A stretch of DNA of 6,062 bases, taken from Thermopetrobacter sp. (GTDB lineage: Bacteria; Pseudomonadota; Alphaproteobacteria; Rhizobiales; Aestuariivirgaceae). The position numbers were made by a program, and so were the translations under genes. Positions 5,628-6,062 of this stretch are shown here, in pieces (position 1 is the stretch's first letter; each line of letters opens with the position of its first letter). The stretch covers positions 1 through 6,062 of the forward strand of contig DRPD01000029.1 of the NCBI GenBank assembly GCA_011374735.1. Direction: 5' to 3'. Under the pieces are notes generated by a model, which ran no database searches, was not told where the DNA came from, and saw only the letters and a list, made by a program, of their open reading frames with translations.

Positions 5628-6062
5628 TCAGCCGAGCAGCCAGCCGGCGGCCATGGCGGCCAGCGCCGCGGCGGCGATCCACAACGGCGCGTTCTGCCAG
5701 AAGCCGGCGCCGCGTTTCGCCGCTTCCTCCTGGGCCCGGCTCATGTCGGCCAGCGCTTGGGTGGTGTCGGCCGCCTGTTGCAGCAAATGCGGCAGGCCGC
5801 TCACGGCGCGGCCCATCTCGCGCGCCCCATCCGCCGCTTGCCGCAGACGCCCGGCCGGGCCCAGATGGCGGGCGATCCAGTCCTTGACCACCGGCTGGCA
5901 GGCGCGCCACATGTCGAGCCGCGGGTTGAGGGAGCGGGCCACGCCCTCCACCACCACCATGGTCTTGTGCATCAGCAGCAGTTGCGGCTGGGTGCGCATG
6001 GCGAACTTGCCGGTGGTGGCGAACAGCTGGCCGATCAGCGCGGCCATGGAAATCTCCTCCGC
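5628..6062 (-). CDS. ubiB: Ubiquinone biosynthesis protein UbiB, C-terminal part
   Basis: The minus strand is open from the right edge to TGA at 5630-5628, giving the last 144 residues of a longer protein (full-length UbiB is about 500-550). It begins in frame at the edge with AEEISMAALIGQLFATTGKF. The diagnostic UbiB tail follows: MRTQPQLLLMHKTMVVVEGVARSLNP, then MWRACQPVVKDWIARHLGP. UbiB is a membrane-associated ABC1/ADCK-family atypical kinase/ATPase that supports the ubiquinone biosynthesis enzyme complex; its ATP-binding core lies outside this window. The last ~20 residues (APLWIAAAALAAMAAGWLLG) form one hydrophobic membrane segment, where E. coli UbiB is thought to have two. The Met at 6047 is internal and not the start. 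Its position upstream of sdh on the same strand pairs quinone synthesis with a quinone-reducing enzyme, though the 310-base gap argues against a simple operon. Confidence 0.93.
   Translation of the reverse strand, partial: AEEISMAALIGQLFATTGKFAMRTQPQLLLMHKTMVVVEGVARSLNPRLDMWRACQPVVKDWIARHLGPAGRLRQAADGAREMGRAVSGLPHLLQQAADTTQALADMSRAQEEAAKRGAGFWQNAPLWIAAAALAAMAAGWLLG

Noticed and set aside
5392..5910. Short open frames on both strands across the cloverleaf element with similar peptide ends (CLCQG, LTEART)
   Set aside because: The resemblance between the two strands is a direct result of the inverted repeat being read from either side; there is no ribosome site or other coding evidence.

Overview
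This 6062-base window is high-GC chromosomal DNA. The sdhC-sdhD-sdhA-sdhB gene order, the ubiquinone-type SdhB, the UbiB tail and the protein sequence character all point to an alphaproteobacterium, perhaps near Rhodospirillales. That placement is an inference from gene content, and I cannot name the species.

Left part (1-1621). A minus-strand gene for an N-formylglutamate amidohydrolase family protein runs off the left edge; 204 N-terminal residues are visible. Divergent from it, on the plus strand, is the wreck of a macro-domain (ADP-ribose/O-acetyl-ADP-ribose deacetylase type) gene. Its first ~31 residues and last ~43 residues are intact, but the middle ~100 residues are gone and the two pieces are in different frames. 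The old macro stop codon overlaps the ATG of an intact short-chain dehydrogenase/reductase (SDR), so the two were probably a translationally coupled pair.

Middle (1622-5317). A minus-strand tRNA-Phe(GAA) with encoded CCA lies just downstream of a complete succinate dehydrogenase operon, sdhC-sdhD-sdhA-sdhB, transcribed right to left. All expected cofactor and quinone-site residues are present: flavin His, three Fe-S cysteine sets, two heme-ligand histidines, and the quinone-site Ser/Arg/Asp/Tyr. It should encode a working complex II linking the TCA cycle to the ubiquinone pool. A candidate promoter for the tRNA sits between sdhB and the tRNA.

Right part (5318-6062). The last 144 codons of ubiB (ubiquinone biosynthesis accessory ATPase/kinase-like protein) enter from the right edge, also on the minus strand. 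Between ubiB and sdhC is a 310-base non-coding stretch holding the most unusual DNA here. It contains an 87-base element with 27-base terminal inverted repeats enclosing two small hairpins (a cloverleaf-like fold), next to a perfect 18-base-arm palindrome. Both carry ATGAGAA/TTCTCAT ends. They may be palindromic repeat elements, mRNA 3'-end structures for ubiB, and/or the source of an sdh promoter. I found no phage, CRISPR, insertion sequence or new multi-gene system; apart from the palindromes and the decayed macro gene, this is a conserved housekeeping region.
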